A stretch of 49,867 nt of DNA from Actinomycetota bacterium. GTDB lineage: Bacteria; Actinomycetota; UBA4738; HRBIN12. Positions 14,779-22,718 of the stretch are shown one piece after another (positions within the stretch are counted from its first letter, which is position 1; each line of letters begins with the position of its first letter). The DNA is taken from NCBI GenBank assembly GCA_035697485.1, contig DASSCU010000060.1, positions 1 through 49,867 of the forward strand, given 5' to 3'. The notes beneath the pieces were generated by a model, which was given only the letters and a program-made list of their open reading frames with translations, did not search any database and was not told the origin of the DNA. A program made the translations under genes and the position numbers.

Positions 14779-15737
14779 GCGCGACCGACGCGTCGCCCGA
14801 AGCCGCGATCGAGGTCGCCGGGCTCACGAAGCGGTTCGGCGACGTCACCGCCGTCGACGGGCTGTCGTTCACCGTCCCACGCGGACGGGTGACCGGGTTC
14901 CTCGGGCCCAACGGCGCCGGCAAGACCACCACGATGCGCGTCGTGCTGGGGCTCGCCGAACCGACCGACGGAGAGGCCACGATCCTGGGCAAGCCTTACG
15001 CCGCCCTCGACCGCCCGCTCGTGCACGTGGGCGCGATGCTCGAGAGCACGGGCTTTCACCCCGGGCGCACCGGTGGCGACCACCTGCGCATCGCGGCCAG
15101 GGCCGGGCGCATCGGCACGGAGCGGATCGACGCCGTGCTCGACCAGGTGGCCATGCGCGAGTACGCCGACCGCCGCGTGGGCGGCTACTCGAGCGGCATG
15201 CGGCAGCGGCTGGGTCTCGCGACCGCGCTCCTCGGCGACCCGGTGGTGCTCGTGCTGGACGAACCCGGCAACGGGCTCGATCCCGCCGGCGTCGCGTGGC
15301 TTCGCGGCTTCCTGCGCGCGTTCGCCGACGCGGGTCGTACCGTCTTCGTCTCGAGTCACCTGCTCGCCGAGATGGCACAGACCGTCGACCGGCTCGTGGT
15401 GATCGACCGCGGGCGGCTCGTGCGTGAGGGGCCCGTCGACGCGATCACGTCGTCGGTGGCCCGCGACGTGATCGTGCGATCGCCCGACGCGAAGAGGCTC
15501 GGCCGCTCTCTGGAAGCCGCGGGGGCGACGATCGCGGCGGGCGAGGACACCGCCGCGATCTCGGTGTCGGGCCTGCCGATCGAGCGGGTCGGCGAGATCG
15601 CGGCGACCGAGGGCGCGGTGCTGCACGAGCTGCGGAGCCATGAGGCGTCGCTCGAGGAAGCGTTCCTGCATCTCACCGGCGGCGAGGGCGACGATGGACC
15701 GCCTTCGATCCCGCCGCCGCCGGAGGTCACACCGTGA
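14775..15737 (+). CDS. ABC exporter ATP-binding protein (DrrA/CcmA type)
   Basis: 320 residues. Walker A GPNGAGKTT, the Q-loop replaced by GAMLES as is common in this group, signature YSSGMRQRLGLA, Walker B VVLVLDEPGNGLDPAG and the switch SSHLLAEM are all present. The C-terminal ~90 residues form the extra domain seen in bacitracin/antibiotic exporter ATPases, ending in a Pro-rich tail. The start overlaps the methyltransferase and the end overlaps the permease gene by four bases. It is closely similar to the ATPase at 30930-31889, indicating an old duplication. Confidence 0.93.
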   Translation: MSATDASPEAAIEVAGLTKRFGDVTAVDGLSFTVPRGRVTGFLGPNGAGKTTTMRVVLGLAEPTDGEATILGKPYAALDRPLVHVGAMLESTGFHPGRTGGDHLRIAARAGRIGTERIDAVLDQVAMREYADRRVGGYSSGMRQRLGLATALLGDPVVLVLDEPGNGLDPAGVAWLRGFLRAFADAGRTVFVSSHLLAEMAQTVDRLVVIDRGRLVREGPVDAITSSVARDVIVRSPDAKRLGRSLEAAGATIAAGEDTAAISVSGLPIERVGEIAATEGAVLHELRSHEASLEEAFLHLTGGEGDDGPPSIPPPPEVTP

Positions 15738-16498
15738 ACGCCGTGGGCCGCCTCGTCGGCGTCGAGGTCGCGAAGGTGCGCACCACCCGCCTGTGGATCG
15801 GACTGCTGCTCGGCGCGGTCGGCCTCGCCGCCCTCGGCGCGATCGCGACGCTCGCGATCGCGGGCACGCCGGACGGGCTGGAGGCCGGGCTGACGCCGAT
15901 CGAGACCATCGAGGACGTGCGCGACTTCGTCGCCACGGGGTCGATCGCCGGGGTGTTCGCGCTGGTGCTCGGGGCGACCGCGATGACGACCGAGCATCGT
16001 CATCGCACCCTGTCCGGCACGTTCCTCGCGACCCCGACGCGATGGCCGGTCGTCGTGTCGAAGGTGATCGCGTACGCCATCGCGGGCTTCGCGTTCGGGG
16101 TGGTCGGCGGCCTGATCCCGCTCGTCGCCGTCGCTGTCGAGTTCGCGGCCGGCGGCGAGATGGTGCCGTTCGGGACCTCCGTCGCCGTGGCGGTCCTCGC
16201 GGTGGGTGCCGGCGCCGCGTTCTCCGGAGCGATGGGCGCGGCAGCGGGGGCGGCGCTACGCAGCCAGCTCATCGCGATCCTCGGGGTGCTCGGCTGGACC
16301 TTGGTGGTGGAGTCGCTCGTCGGGGCGATCCTGCCCGCGACGGTCAAGTGGTTCCCGTTCTCCGGGCTCACGAACTCACTCACGCAGAGCGAGGTCGATC
16401 TCCTCCCTCCGGCCGCGGCCGGCCTGATGATGGCCCTCTACCTCGCGATCGCGCTCGCCGTGGGGCTTGCGGTCACGATGGTCCGGGACGTGGAGTGA
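15734..16498 (+). CDS. ABC exporter permease
   Basis: 254 residues with a GTG start overlapping the ATPase stop. The N-terminus RLVGVEVAKVRTTRLWIGLL (cytoplasmic elbow then helix 1), the central TTEHRHRTLSGTFLATPTRW with its coupling helix, and about six hydrophobic helices are typical of ABC-2 type permeases that partner DrrA-like ATPases. Substrate cannot be read. The permease at 31886-32626 has the same layout, including a matching basic loop (RHGAIVPTLLATPRRRRVV), which supports duplication of the whole two-gene unit. Confidence 0.88.
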   Translation: MNAVGRLVGVEVAKVRTTRLWIGLLLGAVGLAALGAIATLAIAGTPDGLEAGLTPIETIEDVRDFVATGSIAGVFALVLGATAMTTEHRHRTLSGTFLATPTRWPVVVSKVIAYAIAGFAFGVVGGLIPLVAVAVEFAAGGEMVPFGTSVAVAVLAVGAGAAFSGAMGAAAGAALRSQLIAILGVLGWTLVVESLVGAILPATVKWFPFSGLTNSLTQSEVDLLPPAAAGLMMALYLAIALAVGLAVTMVRDVE

Positions 16499-16540
16499 CG
16501 TCGCGGCACATGCCCGCCGAGGCGACGACCCGCTCGCCGC

Positions 16541-16909
16541 TCACGCGGTCAGCGTGTCGGCCCAGCCGGTCACGAGCAGCGCGTAGAGCAGAGCGGCGTT
16601 GATCCCGAGGTCGAACAGCAGCCAGGGGTTGAAGTAGAGCAGGGCGACGACGAGGCCGATCGCCGAGGCGGTGACGGCGAGGGGCACCCAGACCGCCGCG
16701 CCGAACAACAGCATGATGCCCGCTGCGACGAAGACGGCCGCGGCGCTCGTGGCCAGCGCCACGCTCACACGGTGCGGCGCCGCACCCGACCCGAGCAGCC
16801 ACGAGTGGTCGGCCTGGAACGGCGCGTCGATCTTCGCCGGCGCCAACCACACCGCGAGATGCACCAACCCGTGGATGATCAGGAAGGCGGCGAATACGTA
16901 CTCCCACAT
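16541..16909 (-). CDS. Small four-helix membrane protein, unrecognised
   Basis: 122 residues, almost entirely hydrophobic, with about four membrane helices (YVFAAFLIIHGLVHLAVWL, VALATSAAAVFVAAGIMLLF, VPLAVTASAIGLVVALLYF, LFDLGINAALLYALLVTGW). The His in HGLVHLAVW and the Asp in the last helix are the only polar residues inside helices. AAGGAGGCGTGAG stands just before the ATG, a strong ribosome binding site. It is convergent with the ABC permease, 42 bases away. I do not recognise the family. Confidence 0.7.
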   Translation of the reverse strand: MWEYVFAAFLIIHGLVHLAVWLAPAKIDAPFQADHSWLLGSGAAPHRVSVALATSAAAVFVAAGIMLLFGAAVWVPLAVTASAIGLVVALLYFNPWLLFDLGINAALLYALLVTGWADTLTA

Positions 16910-16983
16910 CTCACGCCTCCTTACACGCGGAAGGTCCTTTATTCCGAGCCTCGCTCGCCCGAAGGGGCGCGACGACGACCGAG

Positions 16984-17004
16984 CGGCCCCACTTCTCGGG
17001 GCCG
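16984..17004 (-). terminator. Hairpin after the GNAT gene
   Basis: Perfect 7-bp stem CGGCCCC / GGGGCCG with a 7-base loop, just downstream of the minus-strand GNAT stop at 17027. There is no T tract. Confidence 0.5.
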
Positions 17005-17026
17005 GGTGTCCGTCGCTTCGGGAACG

Positions 17027-17839
17027 TCAACGCGCCGCGACGGAGGCCGCACACGCGGTGCCGACTCGTCGGAATCCGACCCTCGTGTACACCCGGGCCA
17101 CATCGTCGTCGTCGGCCGACAGGAACACGGTGCCGACTCCCCGCTCGAGGGCGTCGGCGACCAGCGCGCAGGTCACGGCGGCCCCGAGGCCGCGCCGTCG
17201 GAACGTCGGGAGGGTCGCGACCCCCACGATCTCGCTCGCACCGTCGAGCGGTTGGTGCCATCCCACGGCGGCGACGACGCCCGTCACCCGTGCCGCCGCA
17301 GCGACGGTGAGGCCGGCGAGCATCCGGCCCCGCTGGAACGCGATCGTGTCCGGGTTCTGCGCGGCGGCCGCGGCGGCCGCATCGGCAGGGCCCAGCGAGC
17401 CGGTGGCGGTGCCGGGCGCGGCGAAGGCCACCTCGGCGACGGCGCTGAGCGCGGCGAGGTCGTCGTCGGCGTCGACGATCCCCACCTCGACGCCGTCGGG
17501 CACGTGTTGGGTTCGGGCGTGGTCGTCCAGCACCATCAACGGGTGGTCGACGATCCGCATGCTCTCGGCCGCGACGGCAGCCCCCACGTCGGGTGCGAGC
17601 TCGCCGATCCACTCGAAGGCCTCGGGCTGCGACAACGCGCGCTGACGGCCTCGCACGGCGCGGACCGCCTCGGCCGTGAACCCCGTCGCGCCGGGTGAGG
17701 GTCTGGCGTAGTAGCGCCATCCGTGGCCCTCGTTCAGGAACAGCGTGAACGGGCCGATCGCCTCGGCGCGGGCGCCGGTCCTGGGCGCCGCATCGAGGTA
17801 GGCGTCGATCCGCCTCAGCAGGTCGAGGTCCGCGGGCAT
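17027..17839 (-). CDS. GNAT family N-acetyltransferase
   Basis: 270 residues. The C-terminal third is a GNAT core: EIVGVATLPTFRRRGLGAAV contains the acetyl-CoA pyrophosphate-binding motif RRRGLG, followed by TVFLSADDDDVARVYTRVGF (motif B, Tyr before RVGF). The N-terminal ~170 residues are a degenerate second GNAT-like half, as in many actinobacterial two-domain acetyltransferases. The start MPADLDLLRRIDAYLD is ten bases after a TAGGCT box with no ribosome binding site. Substrate unknown. Confidence 0.85.
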   Translation of the reverse strand: MPADLDLLRRIDAYLDAAPRTGARAEAIGPFTLFLNEGHGWRYYARPSPGATGFTAEAVRAVRGRQRALSQPEAFEWIGELAPDVGAAVAAESMRIVDHPLMVLDDHARTQHVPDGVEVGIVDADDDLAALSAVAEVAFAAPGTATGSLGPADAAAAAAAQNPDTIAFQRGRMLAGLTVAAAARVTGVVAAVGWHQPLDGASEIVGVATLPTFRRRGLGAAVTCALVADALERGVGTVFLSADDDDVARVYTRVGFRRVGTACAASVAAR

Positions 17840-17849
17840 CTCGGCGCGC

Positions 17850-17855
17850 AGCCTA
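17850..17855 (-). promoter_or_regulatory. -10-like TAGGCT box
   Basis: TAGGCT on the minus strand with 10 bases to the ATG at 17839. Confidence 0.4.
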
Positions 17856-18102
17856 TCCCGGACCGCGCCGAACGCGAACCATGTTCGGGCGAGGTCGGAT
17901 CACGTTCGTCTCGTGAGGGAGGAGGAAGCGGCGCCATGGCCTCATCCGTACGCCCTAGGCCGAAGGTCTCGATCCGCCTCGTCCGTACGGAAGGGGACTG
18001 TTCCTTTGCCCCGCACCCCGTGTAGCGTACGCCTGGAACGGTACGCGCTCCCGCGGCCGCATCGCGTCGAGCGTCGCGCCGACGGCGAAGGAGAGGCCCC
18101 TG

Positions 18103-19758
18103 ATGACCCGATACCTGTGCGCGCACCCCGGCCACGAGCGGAAAGGGCGGGCCCGTGCGGTCGATGTGACCGCGCAGGTTCGTCTCGAGCGCGAGTTCTT
18201 GCCCCGAGAGTCCGCCTACCTCGCGTCGACCGACGACGTGATCGCCAGGGTTGCGGCGCTGCGCACCGGTGACCCGGTCGACCGCCTCGCGCAGGTTCGC
18301 CGCGTGCTGACGGGCACCACGGCCCCGATCGACGCGCCGGTCGTGCTCGCCGCGAGCGCGACCAACCGCGTTCCCGGGTTGTACGAGCTCGACGAGCTGC
18401 GGCGCAGCGACCCCGCGATCGAGCGTCTGATCGATCGGCGGTTCCAGGCCACGCCCGGCGCCGACGACGTCGTGGTGCTGAGCGACGCGGAGCCCACGCC
18501 GACGACAGGAGTGGCATCACCGACGACGGAGACGCTGACCGCCACGCAGCTCGAGCAGGTGCAGCGGGCGCGAGTGCTGCCACAAGGGCTGTTCCCGGTG
18601 ATGGAGCTCTCGGCGCGCATCGCCGACGCGCAGCCCACCGACGAGGCGATCGTCGAGGCGATCAAGGCCACCCCGACGGCGGGGGCGCCGCTCGACGAGC
18701 GGACCGGTCCGTGGCGCGTGGTGATCGAGTGCCCGAGTCCGGTCGGAGCCCCGCCCGTGAACCATCGCGTGATCTTCACCGGCACCGGCGACCACGAGCC
18801 CGCCGAGGTGCTCGGCACCCCCGCGGTCGGGTGGGACGTCGCGATCGAGGACGCCGCGAGCGTCGACCTCGCTCCTCCCACGCCGAGCCGGCGAGCGGAA
18901 CGGCGCCTGAAGGCGGTGCTGATCGCCGAGCTCGTCGTCGCCGCGCTCGTGGCGGGGTTCGCCTGGGCCTCGGGCGCGCTCGCGCACGCGGTGCGGGAGA
19001 CGCCCGGATGGCTCGGCTTCGCGGCGACGATCGGAGTCGCGGCCGTCGCGATCGGCCTGATCGGCCTGCTCGGCCGCAGCGACGCCGATGGCAACGCGAA
19101 CGACACGTTCGTGCTGCGTCGCCACTACGCCAGCCGCACCCAGATGCTCGCCACCTCGACGATGCTCTCGGCGGGCATCTTCGCTCTTGCGCTGGCGTCG
19201 GCGATCGTGCCGCCGGTTCTCGACGCGGAGCCGCCCGTGCCCGCTCCGGCCATCACGTTCGCGGCCGGCAACCGGGTGGTCACCGCGACGGTGCAGGTCG
19301 ACGGGCGCGATCTCGCGACCGACGACATCGTGACCGTGGAGATGCGCCAGTACTCGGCCGAGGAAGCCGAGGGCGTCCTGATCGGACGGGTCACCGCGAC
19401 CGGCGACTCCGCCGGCCGTGTGCTGGTGAGCGAGGCGATGGCGCTGGACCGTGAGGCGCGCTACATGAGCGTGCTCGTCACGATCGGCGACCGGTCGGCC
19501 GAGACGTGTACGCCTGCGGGCGCGAGCGGTACCGGGTGCACGGTCGTGTCGGTGCCCCCCTTGGGAGCGGGCATCATCCGGTTCGTGCCCACCGAGTCCC
19601 TCGATGCGCTACTCGAGGAGACCGTCCCGACGGCGAGCCCGACCTTGTCGCCGTCGATCGCTCCCACCGCGGCTCCGTCGCTCACGCCGAGCGCGGTCAC
19701 GCCGAGCGCGGTCACGTCGATCTCCCCCCAAGCCTCGGTCTCGGTGTCGCCGGCCTAG
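18103..19758 (+). CDS. Unrecognised 551-residue protein with three membrane helices
   Basis: No family recognised. The N-terminal ~265 residues are soluble and acidic, rich in short helices (DVIARVAALRTGDPVDRLAQ; QLEQVQRARVLPQGLFPVME). Three membrane helices follow at about 269-295, 303-324 and 349-371. Next comes a ~130-residue beta-rich part (TFAAGNRVVTATVQVDGRDL) with two Cys, and a Ser/Thr/Pro-rich tail made of near-repeats TASPTLSPS and SLTPSAVTPSAV. A GAAGGAGAGG site precedes the ATG. With three helices the N-terminal part and the tail lie on opposite sides, so a cytoplasmic sensor with an outer beta domain is possible. Confidence 0.7.
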   Translation: MTRYLCAHPGHERKGRARAVDVTAQVRLEREFLPRESAYLASTDDVIARVAALRTGDPVDRLAQVRRVLTGTTAPIDAPVVLAASATNRVPGLYELDELRRSDPAIERLIDRRFQATPGADDVVVLSDAEPTPTTGVASPTTETLTATQLEQVQRARVLPQGLFPVMELSARIADAQPTDEAIVEAIKATPTAGAPLDERTGPWRVVIECPSPVGAPPVNHRVIFTGTGDHEPAEVLGTPAVGWDVAIEDAASVDLAPPTPSRRAERRLKAVLIAELVVAALVAGFAWASGALAHAVRETPGWLGFAATIGVAAVAIGLIGLLGRSDADGNANDTFVLRRHYASRTQMLATSTMLSAGIFALALASAIVPPVLDAEPPVPAPAITFAAGNRVVTATVQVDGRDLATDDIVTVEMRQYSAEEAEGVLIGRVTATGDSAGRVLVSEAMALDREARYMSVLVTIGDRSAETCTPAGASGTGCTVVSVPPLGAGIIRFVPTESLDALLEETVPTASPTLSPSIAPTAAPSLTPSAVTPSAVTSISPQASVSVSPA

Positions 19759-19908
19759 CGGTCGACCGCGTCGCGCGCGTGGCTCTGTGGTCGGTCGCGT
19801 CCCTCGGCTGGGGGATGCGGCCGCACTACCGTCGTTCGGACCATCGGCCGAGTACATCTCAGCCTTGTTCCCGATGTGGGGGCCCTCGACGGCTGACAGT
19901 GTCGGGGG

Positions 19909-20916
19909 ATGCAGCGGGAGCGGGAGGAGGCGGTCGTCGACGTCGCCCGCGGCGTCGTCTCGATCCCCGACATCGCCACCGCCGGCGAGGTCGTCGACCG
20001 CATCCCCGAGGGCATCGACTGGCGGTTCGAGCCGGACTGGGACGGTCTACGGGTCACCGCTCGGCTCGGACCCGGCGCCGCCCGTCTCGTCTCCGACCGT
20101 CGCCGGGCGTTCGACCGGTACTTCCCCGAGGTCGTGCGTTCGCTGGCGACCCTCGAGGCAGGCGCGGCCATCGTGCGGGGGTCCTTGGTGGTGGTCGGTC
20201 CCGACGGTCTCGACTTCGCGTCGGTGCGCCGCCGGCTGCTCCCGTCGCCGTCCGTGGTGGCGAGCCTCGCCGAGTCGACGCCGGCGACCCTGGTCCTCAC
20301 GGACGTCATGACGCGAAGCTCGACGGATCTCAGGGCCCTGCCGCTGGCCGATCGTCGCCGAGCGCTCGAGGGCCTCGCGGGTGAGCTCGGCCTCCCGCTC
20401 GCACCGACGAACCTGCGGCGCATCGCGCCGGGAGCACCGTTCGTCGTGACGCCGCAGACCCTCGACCGCGCGACCGCGCGCGCGTGGCTCGACGACCGAG
20501 ACGCGACGGGCCGCGACGGTCTGATCGCACGCCACGCCGATGGGATGCGATGGCTGCGGGTGCGGCGCGTCCGGACGGCGGCTTGCGTGGCGACCGGGTA
20601 CCGGCACGCCGGCTCCGGCGTGGGCTCGATCCGCCTGGGGATGTACGACGGGGGACGACTGGTCGACGTGGGACGCACCGTCGCGTTCTCCCGTGCGCCC
20701 GTGCGCCGAGCTGCGGCCAGCGCCCTCGCCCGGGTCTCGCCGGGCGGCGCCGTCATCTCGGTGGGCGCGGACTGGGTCGAGGTGCTGCCCGCGCTAGCCT
20801 GTGAGGTGCGGTACGAGCGATTGCGGGGCAACCGGTTCCGCCACGCCGTCACGTTCGTCCGGTGGCTGCCCGATCGCGACCCGTCCACCTGCACGATCGA
20901 CCAGCTGCGGCACTAG
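19909..20916 (+). CDS. ATP-dependent DNA ligase-like protein lacking the catalytic lysine
   Basis: 335 residues laid out as an adenylation domain plus OB fold of the LigC/LigD type. The motif I region reads WRFEPDWDGLRVTA, but the Lys of ExKxDG, which forms the ligase-AMP bond, is Asp43 here. Motif III, normally DGE, reads RGSLVVVGPDG. Motif IV is GRDGLIARHADG and motif V RWLRVRRVRTAACV. The OB-fold end ADWVEVLPALACEVRYERLR and RHAVTFVRWLPDRDPSTC is intact. The frame is uninterrupted and codon use is normal, so the gene is maintained but cannot act as a normal ligase. No polymerase or Ku gene is adjacent. It may bind nicked DNA without sealing it. Confidence 0.8.
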   Translation: MQREREEAVVDVARGVVSIPDIATAGEVVDRIPEGIDWRFEPDWDGLRVTARLGPGAARLVSDRRRAFDRYFPEVVRSLATLEAGAAIVRGSLVVVGPDGLDFASVRRRLLPSPSVVASLAESTPATLVLTDVMTRSSTDLRALPLADRRRALEGLAGELGLPLAPTNLRRIAPGAPFVVTPQTLDRATARAWLDDRDATGRDGLIARHADGMRWLRVRRVRTAACVATGYRHAGSGVGSIRLGMYDGGRLVDVGRTVAFSRAPVRRAAASALARVSPGGAVISVGADWVEVLPALACEVRYERLRGNRFRHAVTFVRWLPDRDPSTCTIDQLRH

Positions 20917-20932
20917 TCCAGCGCAGACTAGT
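20912..20932. repeat. Small inverted repeat ACTAGTC/GACTAGT
   Basis: Perfect 7-bp arms with a 7-base loop across the ligase-like stop codon. It could be a weak terminator or a protein-binding site. Confidence 0.3.
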
Positions 20933-20965
20933 CACGAAGATGTAACGATCAACCGTATCGGCACC

Positions 20966-21886
20966 GTGGCCACGGGGGGCGACGGCGACGGTATGCCGCA
21001 CCTCACCTCACAGGGATCGGTCGTGCTCACGACCGATGGCCGTCACCTGCTCGCGACCAACGCCGCGAGCGACGACCTGAGCGTGTTCGCCGTGGCCGAC
21101 GACGGCGCGGTTGAACTGCGCGACCGGGTGCACGCGGGCACCGCGCCGAAGAGCGTCGCCGAGCGCGACGGGCTCGTCGTCGTGTTGGGGACGGGGAAGC
21201 CCGGCATCTCGTCGTTCCGTCTGCACGAGGGCGGTCTCGCGCCGGTGCCGGGGGGCGATCAGGCACTCGCGGCGAGCGACGCCGATCCCGCGCAGGTCTC
21301 GTTCGGCCCCGATGGCTCGCTGATCGTGATCAGCGAGCGTGGCATCGATTCGATCGTGACCTACGAGGTCAAGGCCGACGGCACGTTCGGCACGCCCCGC
21401 ACGATCGCGTCGCAGGGACCGAGGCCGTACGGGTTCGCCTTCACGTCTGGCGGGAACCTCGTCGTGACCGAGGCCTTCCGGGCGGAGCGCGGTGCGGCCG
21501 CCGCCTCGTCCTACGCGCTCGTCGACGGTTCGCTCGCGCCGCGGAGCGGCTCGGTGGGCAACGGCCGCAGCGAGATCTGTTGGGCGGTCGTCACGCCCGA
21601 TGACCGGTTCGCCTTCACCACGAACTTCGCCGACGGCGCGGTCTCGCGGTACGCGATCGCGGGCGACGGCTCGCTCTCGTTGGAAGACGCCACTGCGGGG
21701 ATCGCGGTCGACGGCATGACCGGGCTGCGAGACGAGGGCCTCACGCGCGACGGTCGCTTCCTGTACGCGATCGACGCCGACGGCGCCCGCGTCTACGGCT
21801 GGGCCGTGGGTGAGGAAGGCGCGCTCGAGCCGATCGGGTCGTGGGACGGCGTGCCGGCCACGGTCGCCGGGCTCGCGGCGAGCTGA
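20966..21886 (+). CDS. Lactonase-like beta-propeller protein, short N-terminus
   Basis: About 306 residues of seven-bladed propeller repeats of the 6-phosphogluconolactonase-like (lactonase, YncE-like) class. Examples are VVLTTDGRHLLATNAASDDL, VSFGPDGSLIVISERGIDSI, RPYGFAFTSGGNLVVTEAFR and AVVTPDDRFAFTTNFADGAV. The usual opening (a MTN...VxxF strand and often a signal peptide) is missing: upstream sequence in this frame runs into the ligase-like gene, only about 50 bases before. A GTG at 20966 or ATG at 20993 must serve as start, and neither has a good ribosome binding site. The N-terminus may have been lost by deletion. Substrate unknown. Confidence 0.7.
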   Translation: MATGGDGDGMPHLTSQGSVVLTTDGRHLLATNAASDDLSVFAVADDGAVELRDRVHAGTAPKSVAERDGLVVVLGTGKPGISSFRLHEGGLAPVPGGDQALAASDADPAQVSFGPDGSLIVISERGIDSIVTYEVKADGTFGTPRTIASQGPRPYGFAFTSGGNLVVTEAFRAERGAAAASSYALVDGSLAPRSGSVGNGRSEICWAVVTPDDRFAFTTNFADGAVSRYAIAGDGSLSLEDATAGIAVDGMTGLRDEGLTRDGRFLYAIDADGARVYGWAVGEEGALEPIGSWDGVPATVAGLAAS

Positions 21887-22138
21887 TCGGTAGGGGACGA
21901 ACACGCGACTCGACCCGATCTACACCGCCCAGTGGGCCGCGAACCCCTTCGGCACGTCTGCCTGCGCCAGATCGATCACCTGTCCCCGACGTCCTGCATC
22001 GCGTCCACTTCCCGTGTGCCCCAGCATGCATCGCGCCGATCCGGCTCCTGAGGTCTCGCTGACCGGTCCGACCGGGACGAAGGTCCCGGACCCACCCGAG
22101 GCCATCGTCGGAGGTGAGCGGGGCGAGGTCACCCTACG
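21887..22138. other. 252-bp intergenic region
   Basis: It holds a 7-bp hairpin CCGGGAC-gaag-GTCCCGG at 22072-22089, possibly ending the propeller transcript, and GAGGT before the next start. I see no convincing gene. Confidence 0.4.
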
Positions 22139-22630
22139 ATGGATCCCATGACTCGTCGGCTGCCTCGCTGGATCCGCTGGGGGTTCGTGGGGCTGCTCGG
22201 TGTCTTCGTCGCGATCCAGTTCGTGCCGTACGGGCGGGACCACACGAACCCTCCGGTCACTCAGGCGGCGGCGTTCGCCCCGGGGCCGAGCCTCGAGCTC
22301 GCCCGGGGTGCCTGTTTCGACTGCCACAGCAACGAGACCGTGTGGCCCTGGTACACGAACATCGCCCCGGGGTCGTGGCTCGTGCAGCGCGACGTCGACG
22401 AGGGGCGCGCCACCTTGAACTTCTCGGAGTGGGATCGCCCCCAGCCCGAGGTGGACGAGCTGCTCGACGTCGTGGCCGACGGTGACATGCCGCCAGTGAG
22501 CTACACGTTGATCCATCCATCCGCCCGCCTGACCGATGCGCAGCGCGCGACCCTGCTCACCGCGATGGAGCAGATGCTGCGGGACTCACCGCCGATCCAA
22601 GGCGAGGGCGAGCCCGAGGACGAGCGGTAG
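22139..22630 (+). CDS. Haem-binding domain protein (CxxCH), membrane-anchored
   Basis: 163 residues. An N-terminal membrane helix (WGFVGLLGVFVAIQFVPYG) ends in the family mark QFVPYGRDHTNPPV. The haem-binding motif CFDCHSNETVWPWYTNIAPG (CxxCH followed by W-Y-x-x-APxSW) is the signature of the haem-binding domain found in bacterial c-type-like proteins. Then come FSEWDRPQPE and PPVSYTLIHPSARLTDAQ, which provide the distal part (the M in GDMPPVSY is the usual axial ligand). It is probably exposed outside the membrane. An ATG nine bases further in is an alternative start. The acidic tail is disordered. Confidence 0.85.
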   Translation: MDPMTRRLPRWIRWGFVGLLGVFVAIQFVPYGRDHTNPPVTQAAAFAPGPSLELARGACFDCHSNETVWPWYTNIAPGSWLVQRDVDEGRATLNFSEWDRPQPEVDELLDVVADGDMPPVSYTLIHPSARLTDAQRATLLTAMEQMLRDSPPIQGEGEPEDER

Positions 22631-22718
22631 ATCTCCTGCCGACCGCGGGGAACCGGCCCGATCGCGTTCCGAGAGGCGGCTCAGGTCGGGTCCGTGTCGC
22701 GACGATGCCTTTCACATC

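Noticed and set aside
14217-15671. Minus-strand frame opposite methyltransferase and ABC ATPase
   Set aside because: His/Arg-rich shadow of conserved genes on the plus strand.
13014-15737. Plus-strand frame of over 900 codons ending with an ABC ATPase
   Set aside because: Only the part from 14775 is coding; the upstream part is the antisense of the 2TM, tautomerase and CMD genes and passes through the methyltransferase in the wrong frame.
17940-18102. Several CGTACG words and a GGGGACTGTTCCTTT stretch before the 551-residue protein
   Set aside because: Spacing is irregular and I could not connect them to a known box or stable hairpin.
21920-22516. Minus-strand frame ending in the gap before the haem-binding gene
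   Set aside because: It lies mostly opposite the haem-binding gene and shows no domain.
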